The notes under the pieces: model-generated
Database searches by the model: none
Seen by the model: the letters and a program-made list of their open reading frames with translations, nothing else
What the model was told of the DNA's origin: nothing
Made by a program: the position numbers and the translations under genes
Part shown: positions 1-8,419 of the stretch, one piece after another
How positions within the stretch are numbered: position 1 is the stretch's first letter
Layout of the letters: each line of letters starts with the position of its first letter
From: Oleomonas cavernae
GTDB taxonomy: Bacteria > Pseudomonadota > Alphaproteobacteria > Zavarziniales > Zavarziniaceae
Direction: 5' to 3'
Assembly (NCBI RefSeq): GCF_003590945.1
Contig: NZ_QYUK01000008.1
Location: forward strand, 186,001-250,000
DNA: 64,000 nt

Positions 1-578
1 GGCCGCCGGGCCCTCGGCCGGGCTGGGCAGGACATGGCCCTGCTGGGTGACCGTGTGCGAATCGGGGTCGAGGCCGGTGGTCGCGGCACCCGAGAAATCG
101 GTCAGCTTGATGCCCCGACCCGTCGGCTGCAGCACGATCTGGCGCTGGGATTCCGCTGCCGCCGGCAAAGCGGGGCCGCTGTAGGGCGTGAAGGTGAGGT
201 CGTATTCGACCAGGCGGCCCTGATAGTCAGAATAGAATTTCTTGTCGGGATCGTTGAAGCCGCGGTCGGGCAGCGAGACCAGCTTGGCGGTGTAACGCTC
301 TCCATCGCGCTTCCAACTGCCCGGCACCACGGCCATGGACGAGAAAGAGCCGAGCGAATCGCCCATGAAGTCCATCAAATTGGCCGAGAGGCGCCCGGCC
401 CGGCCAGGCCCTGGTTGGCATAGGCGGCACCGTCGAATTCGACCGTCACCGGCCCGGCGTCGGTCGCGACATGGGGCGTGAGATACTCAGGCGATCCCGC
501 CTGCGCCGCCCCCGTGCCCAGCAGCAGGGCGAAGGTGATACCAAGGGCGCCACTGCGGGCGAGTCGGACCGAGGCCAT
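1..578 (-). CDS. Esterase-like-activity-of-phytase family protein, partial, frameshifted
   Basis: Secreted protein whose C-terminus lies beyond the left edge. The ATG at 578 is chosen because GGGAG lies 8 bases upstream; an ATG at 593 is also open. The N-terminus is a signal peptide (basic start, hydrophobic stretch, AQA cleavage site near residue 27). After residue ~58 the frame must shift: the homologous stretch (LSANLMDFMGDSLGSFSSMA, then LPDRGFND) continues in the next frame, so one base is missing around 391-405 in a CCCGGCCCGG context. The GRLSANLMDFMGDS and LPDRGFND signatures are typical of the 'esterase-like activity of phytase' family, which folds as a beta-propeller; its substrates are poorly known. 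Probably an intact gene with a sequencing error. Confidence 0.65.
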
Positions 579-659
579 GAAGCGCACTCCCATCGTGATG
601 ACGGGGGAATCTGCTATCCACCCACAACACTTTCGCGACGCTTTCGTGACAATTCAAGG

Positions 660-1229
660 TCAGGGTGCCAGCGGGCGGTCGCCGGTTTCGCCGGGAGGGT
701 TGGTAAAGGGCACAAAGACTGCCTGGCCTTCGACCTGGCGCCAATGGTTGAGCGCCCAGACGACCGAGGGGAAGGCGATCTCGCCCCAGGGGATCTCGTC
801 CCAGGCGAACAGGCGAACCTCCAGGCTTTCGGCCCCGGGCGAAAAATCCGGCCGTGCCAGGGTGGCGCGGTGCATCAGTTGCACCTGTGAAATGCGCGGG
901 ATCGAATAGACCGCCAGCAAGGCGTCGATGACGATCTCGGCGTTGGCCTCCTCGCGCGCTTCGCGGCGGGCGCCGTCCGCCACCGTCTCGCCCACCTCCA
1001 TGAAGCCGGCCGGCAAGGTCCAGAACCCCAGGCGCGGGTCGATGGCCCGGCGCGCCAGCAGGAAGCGGCCCTGGTGGGTGACGACCGAACCCACCACGAT
1101 CTTGGGGTTCACATAGTTGACGAAGCCGCAGGTCCGGCAGACCAGGCGCTCGTGGTCGTCGCCGTCAGGCACGGTCAGGTGGAAATCGTGGCTCGGCCCC
1201 TTCCCGGGATCGGGCGGGATCATGCTCAC
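660..1229 (-). CDS. Nudix hydrolase
   Basis: 189-residue Nudix-family hydrolase, expected to cleave nucleoside diphosphates linked to another moiety; the substrate cannot be read from sequence. The N-terminus carries one CxxC (CRTCG, near residue 31), like half of a zinc ribbon. The Nudix box lies around residues 76-98: G(x5)E, then REAREEANAE. The usual glycine after the EE pair is replaced by Asn, a variation seen in some Nudix subfamilies. The start overlaps the ccmI stop by four bases (ATGA), so it is probably the last translationally coupled gene of the ccm operon. No functional link to cytochrome c maturation is known to me. Confidence 0.88.
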   Translation of the reverse strand: MSMIPPDPGKGPSHDFHLTVPDGDDHERLVCRTCGFVNYVNPKIVVGSVVTHQGRFLLARRAIDPRLGFWTLPAGFMEVGETVADGARREAREEANAEIVIDALLAVYSIPRISQVQLMHRATLARPDFSPGAESLEVRLFAWDEIPWGEIAFPSVVWALNHWRQVEGQAVFVPFTNPPGETGDRPLAP

Positions 1230-2320
1230 GGCAGGCGGGACCGGGCGGCATCGAGGCCGGCCTCGAGCTCGGCATTGCCGGGGGCCAGCGCCACGGCCTT
1301 TTCCCAGGCGGCGACGGCATCGGCCTTGCGGCCCAGCACGTCATAGGCGCGGGCCAGCCGGGTCCAGCCTTCCAGGTCCTGCGGGTTGTCCTTCAGGCGG
1401 TCGGCGAGGCGGCCGACCATGCCCTCGATCATGGCCTGGCGTTCGGCCGGGCTCATGTCCTGGGCCGCGGCCATGTCGTCGGCGGTGGGGGCCGGCGCCG
1501 TGGGCGCGACCGGCTGGCCGGCGGCGGCAAGGCCGGCGATCACCGCGTTGCGCAGCGGATCGTCGGCCGCCAGCGTCGGCAACAGCGCCTGCCAATCCGC
1601 CACGGCACCAGCAAGGTCACCCCCGGCGAATTTGGCATAGGCGGCAAAGTGCCGGGCCGAGGGATCCTGCGGCGCCAGGGCCAGGGCCTGGTCGATCAGG
1701 GCCTTGGCTTGCGGCGTGATCTGGCCGTCGGCGGCCGCGATGCGCAACTCGGCGGCGGCCAGGCGCGCCTGGACCGAGTCCGGCACCAGCCCGGCGATCT
1801 TCTCGTAAGCCTCGGCCGCCGGGATCAGCTTGCCCTGGGCCGCCCGGGCGCGGGCCAGCAGCATCCAGCCCTGGGGATCGCCCGGGTTGGCCGCCATGCG
1901 GGCTTCCAGTTCGGCGATCAGGCGCGCGATCTCGGCATCCTGGCCTTGCGTCGTCAAGCGCTCGGCCAGGGGCCGATCGGGCATGCCGGCGGCACCCAGC
2001 CATTCGTACAGCAAGGCGGCCCCTCCAGGGACACCCAGGGCCACGACCAGGGCCAGCGCAAGCGACGGCTTCAGCCGGCGCGACGGCTCCTGTCCCCGCG
2101 CGGTCTTGAGCAGGCGCCGCTCGATCTCCAGCCTTGCCCCTGCCGCCTCGGCATCGTTGATCATGCCGGCCGCGCGTTCCGCCTCGAGTTCGTCCAACTG
2201 GGCGCGATAGACCGCCCGCTCGGCATCCAGCACCTGCTGCCCCGCACCGGGGCGCAGCAGCGGCCGCAGCAGCAGGATCGCCACCGCGGCGGCGACCAGG
2301 GCGAAAGCCACGACCATCAT
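1226..2320 (-). CDS. ccmI: Cytochrome c-type biogenesis protein CcmI
   Basis: 364-residue CcmI (CycH), the apocytochrome c chaperone of the system I haem lyase. The N-terminus has one membrane helix (about residues 3-20), followed by a cytoplasmic coiled segment rich in Glu/Arg (RAQLDELEAERAAGMI) and a second helix around 90-110. The C-terminal periplasmic half contains TPR-like helical repeats (PGDPQGWMLLARARAAQGKL, DLEGWTRLARAYDVLGRKAD) that bind the C-terminus of apocytochrome. Its start overlaps the ccmH stop by 4 bases. The position after ccmH matches the common alphaproteobacterial order. Confidence 0.93.
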   Translation of the reverse strand: MMVVAFALVAAAVAILLLRPLLRPGAGQQVLDAERAVYRAQLDELEAERAAGMINDAEAAGARLEIERRLLKTARGQEPSRRLKPSLALALVVALGVPGGAALLYEWLGAAGMPDRPLAERLTTQGQDAEIARLIAELEARMAANPGDPQGWMLLARARAAQGKLIPAAEAYEKIAGLVPDSVQARLAAAELRIAAADGQITPQAKALIDQALALAPQDPSARHFAAYAKFAGGDLAGAVADWQALLPTLAADDPLRNAVIAGLAAAGQPVAPTAPAPTADDMAAAQDMSPAERQAMIEGMVGRLADRLKDNPQDLEGWTRLARAYDVLGRKADAVAAWEKAVALAPGNAELEAGLDAARSRLP

Positions 2321-2796
2321 GCCCGGTCACCCGGCGACGGTTTTTCATCCAGCAGGTCGGCCAGGCGCGCCGCCTCGTCCGCGCTGAGCGGTGCCGGGGC
2401 CTCCACGGGCAGCGTCCCCCGGCGCCGGCGCCAGGCGATGACGGCCACAGCCGAGGCCAGCAACACAAAGGGTCCCAGCCACAGCACCCAGGTCGCCGGC
2501 TGGAACGGCGGGCGCAGCAGCACCCATTCGCCGTAGCGGGCCACCAGATAGGCCTTGATCGCCTCGTCGCTGTCGCCCGCCACCACCCGCTCGCGCACGA
2601 TGCGGCGCAGGTCGGCGGCCAGGGGGGCGTCGGAATCCTCGATCGACTGGTTCTGGCACACTAGGCAGCGCAGCTCGCGGCTGATCTCGTGGGCCCGCGC
2701 CTCCAGGCCTGCGTCGGGCAGCGGCTCGTCGACGCCGATCGCCCAGGCGGCGGAACTGAGCGCCAGCAGCAGGCCCAGCGCGGGCAATATCCTCAC
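2317..2796 (-). CDS. ccmH: Cytochrome c-type biogenesis protein CcmH
   Basis: Thiol oxidoreductase that presents reduced apocytochrome c to the haem lyase. A GTG start at 2796 is chosen because it overlaps the ccmG stop (GTGA) and gives a 159-residue protein of normal CcmH length; the longer open frame would read through ccmG. There is a signal/anchor helix (ILPALGLLLALSSAAWA), then the redox motif LRCLVCQNQSI, then a single membrane helix (about residues 103-123) and a short cytoplasmic tail. The CxxC motif and QNQ(S) context are diagnostic. Acts in the periplasm with CcmF and CcmG. Confidence 0.93.
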   Translation of the reverse strand: MRILPALGLLLALSSAAWAIGVDEPLPDAGLEARAHEISRELRCLVCQNQSIEDSDAPLAADLRRIVRERVVAGDSDEAIKAYLVARYGEWVLLRPPFQPATWVLWLGPFVLLASAVAVIAWRRRRGTLPVEAPAPLSADEAARLADLLDEKPSPGDRA

Positions 2797-3341
2797 TTCA
2801 GCAGCCTTTCGGCCATGGGCAGCATTTCGCCCCGGATCACGTCCTCCGTGAGCGGGCCGACATGTTTCCAGGCGATCTCGCCGGTCTTGGAGACGAGATA
2901 GGTCTCGGGCACGCCGTAGACGCCCCAATCGATGGCGACCCGGCCGGTCACGTCCGCGCCGATCAGGGTGTAGGGATTGCCCAGTTCCGCCAGGAACGCC
3001 TTCGAGGCCTCCGGCTTGTCCTTGTAGGCGATGGCGACCAGGGTGATGCCCGGCACCTTAGTCAGGGCGGTGAGCAGCGGATGCTCGATCCGGCAGGGCG
3101 CGCACCACGAGGCGAAGACATTGACCACGGTCACCCGGCCGGCCCGCAGGTCGGCGGCGGCCAATCCGGGCCCGGCCTCGTCCAGCCCCGGCAGGGCGAA
3201 ATCGGGCACGGGCTTGCCGATCAGGGCCGAGGGCAGGGCCGAGGGGTCCTTGCCCAGGCGATCGAAGAAGGCGCCGCTCAGGCCCAGCACGACGGCCAGC
3301 GGCAGGGCGGCGAGCAGGAAGCGGTATTTGCCGGCCATCAT
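2793..3341 (-). CDS. ccmG: Thiol:disulfide interchange protein CcmG/DsbE
   Basis: 182-residue membrane-anchored thioredoxin-like protein that keeps the apocytochrome CxxCH thiols reduced. An N-terminal hydrophobic anchor is followed by the family's conserved IGKPVPDFALP segment and the active site FASWCAPCRIEHP. Downstream, GVYGVPETYLV contains the cis-proline (VPET) of the thioredoxin fold. Start: the frame opens with a TTG at 3347, but the ATG at 3341 is preferred (a second ATG follows at 3338). It lies a few bases after the ccmF stop and overlaps ccmH, so it is translationally coupled on both sides. Confidence 0.93.
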   Translation of the reverse strand: MMAGKYRFLLAALPLAVVLGLSGAFFDRLGKDPSALPSALIGKPVPDFALPGLDEAGPGLAAADLRAGRVTVVNVFASWCAPCRIEHPLLTALTKVPGITLVAIAYKDKPEASKAFLAELGNPYTLIGADVTGRVAIDWGVYGVPETYLVSKTGEIAWKHVGPLTEDVIRGEMLPMAERLLK

Positions 3342-3347
3342 CGCCAA

Positions 3348-5324
3348 TTACTCGGCCGCCACGGGCACGGTCGCCGGCCGGCGCTTGGGCGCGCCGACGC
3401 GCAGCCGCCGGTCCGAGAGCGAGACCAGGCCGCCCAGGGCCATCATCAGGCCGCCGCCCCAGATCCACATGACGAAGGGCTTCCAATAGATCCGCGTGGC
3501 AAAGCCCCGGCCGCTGGGCTCGCCGACCACGACATAGAGATCGCCCAGGATCGTCGGCCGGATCGCCGCCTCGGTCGTTTCCGTCGGCGGGGCGGTGAAG
3601 CGGCGCGTCTCGGGCAGCATGGTGCCCAAATCGGCCCCGCCATAGGTCACATGGAAGCGGCCCTGCACCGAGGTATAGTTCGCCCCCGGGATCTCGCCCA
3701 CCCCCTCGAAGGTGAGCTCATAGCCGCCCGCCAGCACCTTGTCGCCCACCGCCAGGATCTTCAGGTGTTCCTCGGTGAAGCCCGAGGCCGCGGCGATGCC
3801 GAAGACCGAAACGGCCATGCCCAGATGGGCAAGCGTCATGCCGACGGCACCGCGCGGCAGGGTGAGCAGGCGGCGCAGGGCACCCAGCGGCCCCAACTGG
3901 CGCAGGCGCACCCGCTCCGCCAGTTCGACCAGCACGCCGCCGGCCAGAAAGAAGGCAGCGATAAAGGCCAGGATCGACAGAACCGGCGCCTCGCCGGTGG
4001 CCCACAGGATGACGAGCGGAACACCTACCGCGACCAGGGCGACGAACTTGAGCCGGGCCAGCACGCCACCCAGGTCCGCCCGCTTCCACGACAGCATCGG
4101 CCCGACACCCAGGGCCACCACCAGCGGCGCCATCAGGGGCAGGAAGGTCGCATTGAAATAGGGCGGCCCGACCGAGACCTTGGCCCCGCCCACCACGTCG
4201 AGGATCAGCGGATAAAGGGTGCCCAGCAGCACCGTCGCCGTGGCGGTCGCCAGCAGCAGGTTGTTCAGCACCAGGGCGCCCTCGCGGCTGATCGTCTCGA
4301 AGAACCCACCAGGTTTCAGGGCGGGCGCCCGGATGGCGTAGAGCGTCAGGGCGCCGCCGGTCACCGCCAGCAGGAACGCCAGGATGAACAGGCCGCGCGC
4401 GGGATCGGAGGCGAAGGCATGGACCGAGGTCAGCACGCCCGAGCGCACCAGGAAGGTGCCGAGCAGGCTGAGCGAGAAGGCGATGATGGCGAGCAGGATG
4501 GTCCAGGATTTCAGCGTGTCGCGCTTCTCGACCACGACCGCGGAATGGAGCAGCGCGGTCGCCGCCAGCCAGGGCATCAGCGAGGCATTCTCGACCGGAT
4601 CCCAGAACCAGAAGCCGCCCCAGCCCAGTTCGTAATAGGCCCAGTAGGAGCCGCCGCTGATGCCGATGGTGAGCGACGCCCAGGCCGCCAGGGTCCAGGG
4701 CCGCACCCAGCGCGCCCAGGAGGGCGGCACGCGCCCCTCGATCAGGGCGGCGACGGCGAAGGAGAAGGCGATCGAAATGCCGACGTAGCCCAGGTACAGG
4801 AACGGCGGGTGGAAGGCCAGGCCGGGGTCTTGCAGCAGGGGGTTCAGCCCCTCCCCCTCCAGGGGCGCCGGGTCGAGGCGGGCGAAGGGATTGGAGGTGA
4901 AGATCATGAAGGCGATGAAGCCCACGCCGATCAGCCCCTGCACGGCCAGGGCACGGGCGCGGAAGCCATCGGGCAGGTTGCGCCCGAACAGGGCGACCAT
5001 GGCGCCGAACAGGGTCAGCATCAGGGCCCACAGCAGCAGCGAACCCTCGTGGTTGGCCCACACCCCGGTGATCTTGTAGAGCAGCGGCTTGGCCGAATGG
5101 CTGTTGGCGAAGACGTTGGCGACCGAGAAGTCGGAGGTCACATAGGCGTGCATCAGGGCGGCGAAGGCGCCGACCACCAGGGCGAACTGCAGCACCGCCG
5201 CGGTATCGGCCAGGCGCATCGAGGGCACGTGGCCGCGCGCCGCGCCGATCAGCGGGATGGTGCCCTGGACCAGCGCCACCAGGAAGGCGAGGATCAGGGC
5301 AAAATGGCCCAGTTCGGCGATCAT
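3348..5324 (-). CDS. ccmF: Haem lyase subunit CcmF
   Basis: 658-residue multi-spanning membrane protein, the core of the cytochrome c haem lyase. The ATG at 5324 overlaps the ccmE stop (ATGA); the open frame extends further upstream only as a shadow of ccmE and ccmD. The tryptophan-rich WWD-type segment is present (GWGGFWFWDPVENASLMPWL, about residues 220-240), as are periplasmic His positions typical of CcmF (for example VWANHEGSLLLW). The length matches the family (about 640-660). It forms the ligation complex with CcmH and CcmI. Confidence 0.96.
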   Translation of the reverse strand: MIAELGHFALILAFLVALVQGTIPLIGAARGHVPSMRLADTAAVLQFALVVGAFAALMHAYVTSDFSVANVFANSHSAKPLLYKITGVWANHEGSLLLWALMLTLFGAMVALFGRNLPDGFRARALAVQGLIGVGFIAFMIFTSNPFARLDPAPLEGEGLNPLLQDPGLAFHPPFLYLGYVGISIAFSFAVAALIEGRVPPSWARWVRPWTLAAWASLTIGISGGSYWAYYELGWGGFWFWDPVENASLMPWLAATALLHSAVVVEKRDTLKSWTILLAIIAFSLSLLGTFLVRSGVLTSVHAFASDPARGLFILAFLLAVTGGALTLYAIRAPALKPGGFFETISREGALVLNNLLLATATATVLLGTLYPLILDVVGGAKVSVGPPYFNATFLPLMAPLVVALGVGPMLSWKRADLGGVLARLKFVALVAVGVPLVILWATGEAPVLSILAFIAAFFLAGGVLVELAERVRLRQLGPLGALRRLLTLPRGAVGMTLAHLGMAVSVFGIAAASGFTEEHLKILAVGDKVLAGGYELTFEGVGEIPGANYTSVQGRFHVTYGGADLGTMLPETRRFTAPPTETTEAAIRPTILGDLYVVVGEPSGRGFATRIYWKPFVMWIWGGGLMMALGGLVSLSDRRLRVGAPKRRPATVPVAAE

Positions 5325-5812
5325 GGCTTGGGCGCTCCCTCGGTGCCCGGATGAGCGGTGGCCGGTATCGGGTCGCCTTCCTTCCAGCGGCCGGACGCCT
5401 TCAAGGCCTCGACCACTTCCTTGGGCATGTAGGTCTCGTCGTGCTTGGCCAGGACCTGGTCGGCCTTGACCGAGCCGTCGGGCTGCCGCGTGCCTTCGGC
5501 CACCACGCCCTGGCCCTCGCGGAACAGGGCCGGCAGCATGCCGCGGTAGGTCACGGGCACGCTGGTGGTGAGGTCGGTAACGCGGAAGGTGACGGTGCCG
5601 CCATCCTCGCTGCGCGAGACCGAGCCCTGCTCGACCAGGCCGCCGATGCGGATGCGCTGGGTCGGCGGCGGCGCCTTGGCGACGATCTCGGTGGGCGAGA
5701 GGAAGAACACGAGCTGGTCGCCCAGGGACGACAGCACCAAGGCCGCGGCGGTGGCCACGCAGGCAAGGCCGGCCAGGCCGAAGATCAGGCGGCGGCGCTT
5801 GCGCGGGGTCAT
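5321..5812 (-). CDS. ccmE: Haem chaperone CcmE
   Basis: 163-residue periplasmic haem chaperone, anchored by one N-terminal helix (RLIFGLAGLACVATAAALVL) after a basic MTPRKRRR start. The core is an OB-fold beta barrel (RIRIGGLVEQGSVSR, VTFRVTDLTTSVPVTYRG). The covalent haem-binding histidine is in LAKHDETYMP. CcmE receives haem from CcmC and delivers it to CcmF. Start and stop overlap ccmD and ccmF by 4 bases each. Confidence 0.95.
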   Translation of the reverse strand: MTPRKRRRLIFGLAGLACVATAAALVLSSLGDQLVFFLSPTEIVAKAPPPTQRIRIGGLVEQGSVSRSEDGGTVTFRVTDLTTSVPVTYRGMLPALFREGQGVVAEGTRQPDGSVKADQVLAKHDETYMPKEVVEALKASGRWKEGDPIPATAHPGTEGAPKP

Positions 5813-6012
5813 GCCGCATCCTTGGGCTGTGCGGCCCGGCGCCGGCGGGCGGGCCTGACCGCTTCCAGGGCCGCCAGCCGCGCCTCGGCCCGTTTCAGGG
5901 CGCGCCGGCTCGAGACGGCCAGGGCGATCACCACGATGAAGGTCACGGCAAAGGCCGGCCAGACGAAACCGGCATAGCCGCCCATGGCGAGGAAGTCGGC
6001 GATCCGGTCCAT
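5809..6012 (-). CDS. ccmD: Haem exporter protein CcmD
   Basis: 67-residue small membrane protein with one central helix (FVWPAFAVTFIVVIALAV) and an Arg/Lys-rich cytoplasmic tail that can form a coiled coil. The GGYAGFVWPAF segment is typical of CcmD. It helps release holo-CcmE from the CcmABC complex. It begins six bases after the ccmC stop and its end overlaps ccmE. Confidence 0.9.
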   Translation of the reverse strand: MDRIADFLAMGGYAGFVWPAFAVTFIVVIALAVSSRRALKRAEARLAALEAVRPARRRRAAQPKDAA

Positions 6013-6018
6013 GGCCGC

Positions 6019-6747
6019 TCAGCCTTCCTGCGCCGCCAGGCCCAGGGTCAGGGCGCGGACGCGGCGGGCCACCAGCTCGGCCTTCATCCGCCACAGCAGG
6101 ACGGTGACGAAGTAGAGCTGGAAGGCCAGGGCATTGATGAACAGGGGCCACAGGATCGAGCCGTCGATGGCCGAACCGCCCAGGCGCATGACCGAGGCCG
6201 GCTGGTGCAGGGTCGACCACCAGTCGACCGAGAACTTGACGATGGGCACGTTGACGGCGCCGACAATGGCCAGGATCGCCGCCGCCTTGGCCGCCCGCTC
6301 CGGCTCCTCGATCGCCGACCACAAGGCAATATAGCCGACGTAGAGGAAGAACAGCACCAGCATCGAGGTCAGCCTGGCATCCCACACCCACCAGGTTCCC
6401 CACATCGGCTGGCCCCACAGCGAGCCGGTGACCAGGGCGACCAGGCAGAAGCCGGCGCCCAGGGGCGCGGCGCTCTTGGCCGCGATGTCGGCCAGCGGGT
6501 GCTTCCACACCAGGGCGACGAAGCTGGCGATCGCCATGAAGCTGTAGCCGAACATGGCAAGCCAGGCGGCGGGCACATGGACGAACATGATCCGCACCGT
6601 ATCGCCCTGCTGGTAGTCCGGCGGGGCAAAGCCCAGCCCCCACACCAGCCCCACCGCGAAGGCGAGCAGGGTCAGCCCGCCGGTCCAGGGCAGGACGGCG
6701 TCGGCAAGGCGCAGGAAGCGGGTCGGGTTGGCCAGGCGCGTCAGCAT
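6019..6747 (-). CDS. ccmC: Haem transport protein CcmC
   Basis: 242-residue inner membrane protein with six predicted helices. The tryptophan-rich signature WGTWWVWDARLTS lies around residues 117-130, flanked by conserved His positions (FVHVPAAW and STLHQPAS). CcmC attaches haem to CcmE at the periplasmic face, working with CcmD and the CcmAB ABC transporter. The spacing to ccmD is six bases, and ccmB ends about 50 bases upstream. Confidence 0.95.
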   Translation of the reverse strand: MLTRLANPTRFLRLADAVLPWTGGLTLLAFAVGLVWGLGFAPPDYQQGDTVRIMFVHVPAAWLAMFGYSFMAIASFVALVWKHPLADIAAKSAAPLGAGFCLVALVTGSLWGQPMWGTWWVWDARLTSMLVLFFLYVGYIALWSAIEEPERAAKAAAILAIVGAVNVPIVKFSVDWWSTLHQPASVMRLGGSAIDGSILWPLFINALAFQLYFVTVLLWRMKAELVARRVRALTLGLAAQEG

Positions 6748-6801
6748 GATGGGATTGGTTTATCTCTCCGCGCGCCCCGCAACAACATGATCTGGATCAT
6801 C

Positions 6802-7466
6802 TTAAAGTACAGCGAGGCGCAGTGCCGCAGCGGCCCCGACGGTCCCGACCGGCAGGCTGACCAGCAAAAGTGCCCCCAGCAAGGCAAGGCTGGGGCCGGT
6901 TTCGAGGCCAAGGCTGGCGAGCCCCACGGCGCCGGCGCCGAAGATGAGCACCGGCACATAGAGCGGCAGAACCAGAATCGCGATCAGGATGCCGGCCCGG
7001 CGCACCCCGACGGTCAAGGCCGCCCCCACCGCCCCGATCAGCGACAGGGTCGGCGTCCCCAGGGCCAGGGTCGCCACCAGAATGACGATCCCCGCCCCGT
7101 CCAGGCCCAGCAGCAGGCCCAGCAGCGGGCTGACCAGCACCAGCGGCAGGCCGGTGGAGAGCCAGTGCGCCAGGCACTTGGCCAGGATCACCAGGCTGAC
7201 CGGCCCGCCCCCAGCAGCAGCAGGTCGAGGCTGCCGTCCTCCAGGTCGGCCTGGAACAGCCGGTCGAGCGACAGGAGGGTGGCGAGCAGGGCGCCGATCC
7301 AGATCACGGCCGGGGCGACCTGCGCCAGCTCCTCCCGCTCCGGCCCCGCCGCGAGCGGGAACAGCGTGGCGGCGATGACGAAGAATCCGACGACCAGCCC
7401 CACGCTGCCGCCCTGGGCAAAGGCCAGGCGCAGGTCGCGGTGCAGGATGGCGAGGAAGGCGCTCAT
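6802..7466 (-). CDS. ccmB: Haem exporter permease CcmB (frameshifted in this sequence)
   Basis: Membrane subunit of the CcmAB ABC transporter that powers release of holo-CcmE. The N-terminal part (MSAFLAILHRDLRLAFAQGG, through LFQADLEDGSLDLLLLG) reads from 7466 to about 7210. The remaining part (GPVSLVILAKCLAHWLSTG to AALRLAVL) reads in the adjacent frame down to 6802. A single base is missing at a C5 run (7208-7212, + strand); six C's would restore one frame of about 221 residues, the usual CcmB length. Both halves match the family closely, so this is more likely a homopolymer error than a dead gene. It is separated from ccmA by an unusual repeat array. Confidence 0.85.
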
Positions 7467-7821
7467 GCGGGCAGACCACGCGGGCTGACCCATGGATTCC
7501 GGCCTTCGCCGGAATGACGCCATAAACACAAATCGTCATCCCGGACTTGATCCGGGATCCATTGGGGCTTGCAGCAATATCCTGCGTCCTTCGACAGGCT
7601 CAGGATGAGGAAAACCTTTGTGGCAAAAAGATTCCCCTCATGGTGAGCCTGTCGAACCACGCCATCCGCCCACCTCAGGACCCATGCGGTAAGACCATGC
7701 CGGTGGAGAGATGGATTCCAGCTTTCGCTGGAATGACGAACTAACACTCTGTCGTCATCCCGGACTTGATCCGGGATCCATCGGGCCGTCGCGGGGTGCC
7801 GGGGCCTGCGGCGCCCAATCG
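7467..7821. repeat. Array of dispersed palindromic repeats between ccmA and ccmB
   Basis: This 355-base stretch has no supported gene. It holds four short palindromic units of the type TCATCCCGG-N-CCGGGATCCAT or its complement: 7492-7519, 7535-7562, 7711-7738 and 7753-7781. It also has an inverted repeat with arms TTCGACAGGCTCA at 7590-7602 and its complement at 7644-7656. Such units are common intergenic repeats in alphaproteobacteria. Here they separate two genes that are normally adjacent or overlapping, so they may alter ccmA/ccmB mRNA stability or coupling. Confidence 0.85.
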
Positions 7822-8418
7822 TCACGACGCCTTCTCCAGGACCAGGGTCCGGGCGTCTTCCAGGGCCAGGCCGTCGTGGGTGGCGACCACCACCATGCCG
7901 CCGCCCGCGCGGTGGTCGGCGATCAGGCCGGCGAGCATCTCGACGGCGGCGGCGTCGAGGCTGACGGTGGGCTCGTCCAGCAGCCAGAGCGGCCGCGGGC
8001 CGAGCGCCAGCCGGGCCAACCCTAAGCGCCGCTTCTGGCCGGCCGACAGGATGCCCGCCGGCAGGTCGGCCAGGGTCGAGAGGCCCAGGCGGTCGAGCGC
8101 ACCGTCGACCGCGCCGCCGCCCTCGAAGCGCGCCCAGAAGGCCAGGTTCTCCCGGGCGGTCAGCGCCGGTTTCAGGGCGTCGCCGTGGCCGGCATAGCGC
8201 AGGCGGCGGCCGTGGTCCTCGTCGATGGCGGCGCCGTTCCAGGTGATGCGGCCGGCGCTGGCCGACAGCAGCCCGGCCAGCAGGCGCAGCAAGGTGGACT
8301 TGCCGGCACCGTTGGGCCCGCGCAGCACCAGCGCCTCGCCCGCGGCAACGCCTAAATCGAGGCCGGCGAAGACCGGCCGTTCGCCGCGGATGATGCCCAG
8401 GCCCTGCGCTTCCAGCAT
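7822..8418 (-). CDS. ccmA: Haem exporter ATPase CcmA
   Basis: 198-residue ABC ATPase of the Ccm system. Walker A is GPNGAGKST (about residues 34-42); the signature is LSAGQKRRLGLARL; Walker B is LWLLDEPTVSLD; the H-loop is VATHDG. All catalytic motifs are present. Its start follows the stop of the upstream enoyl-CoA hydratase gene by one base, so the two are probably translationally coupled. The downstream gene ccmB is displaced by a repeat array. Confidence 0.94.
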   Translation of the reverse strand: MLEAQGLGIIRGERPVFAGLDLGVAAGEALVLRGPNGAGKSTLLRLLAGLLSASAGRITWNGAAIDEDHGRRLRYAGHGDALKPALTARENLAFWARFEGGGAVDGALDRLGLSTLADLPAGILSAGQKRRLGLARLALGPRPLWLLDEPTVSLDAAAVEMLAGLIADHRAGGGMVVVATHDGLALEDARTLVLEKAS

Positions 8419-8419
8419 G

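Noticed and set aside
2862-5354. 830-codon open frame antisense to ccmG and ccmF.
   Set aside because: Same shadow effect; the minus strand encodes intact Ccm proteins with all motifs.
7201-7215. ccmB as a true pseudogene.
   Set aside because: The break sits in a C5 run, both halves are fully conserved and the rest of the ccm operon is intact; five other genes show the same type of break.
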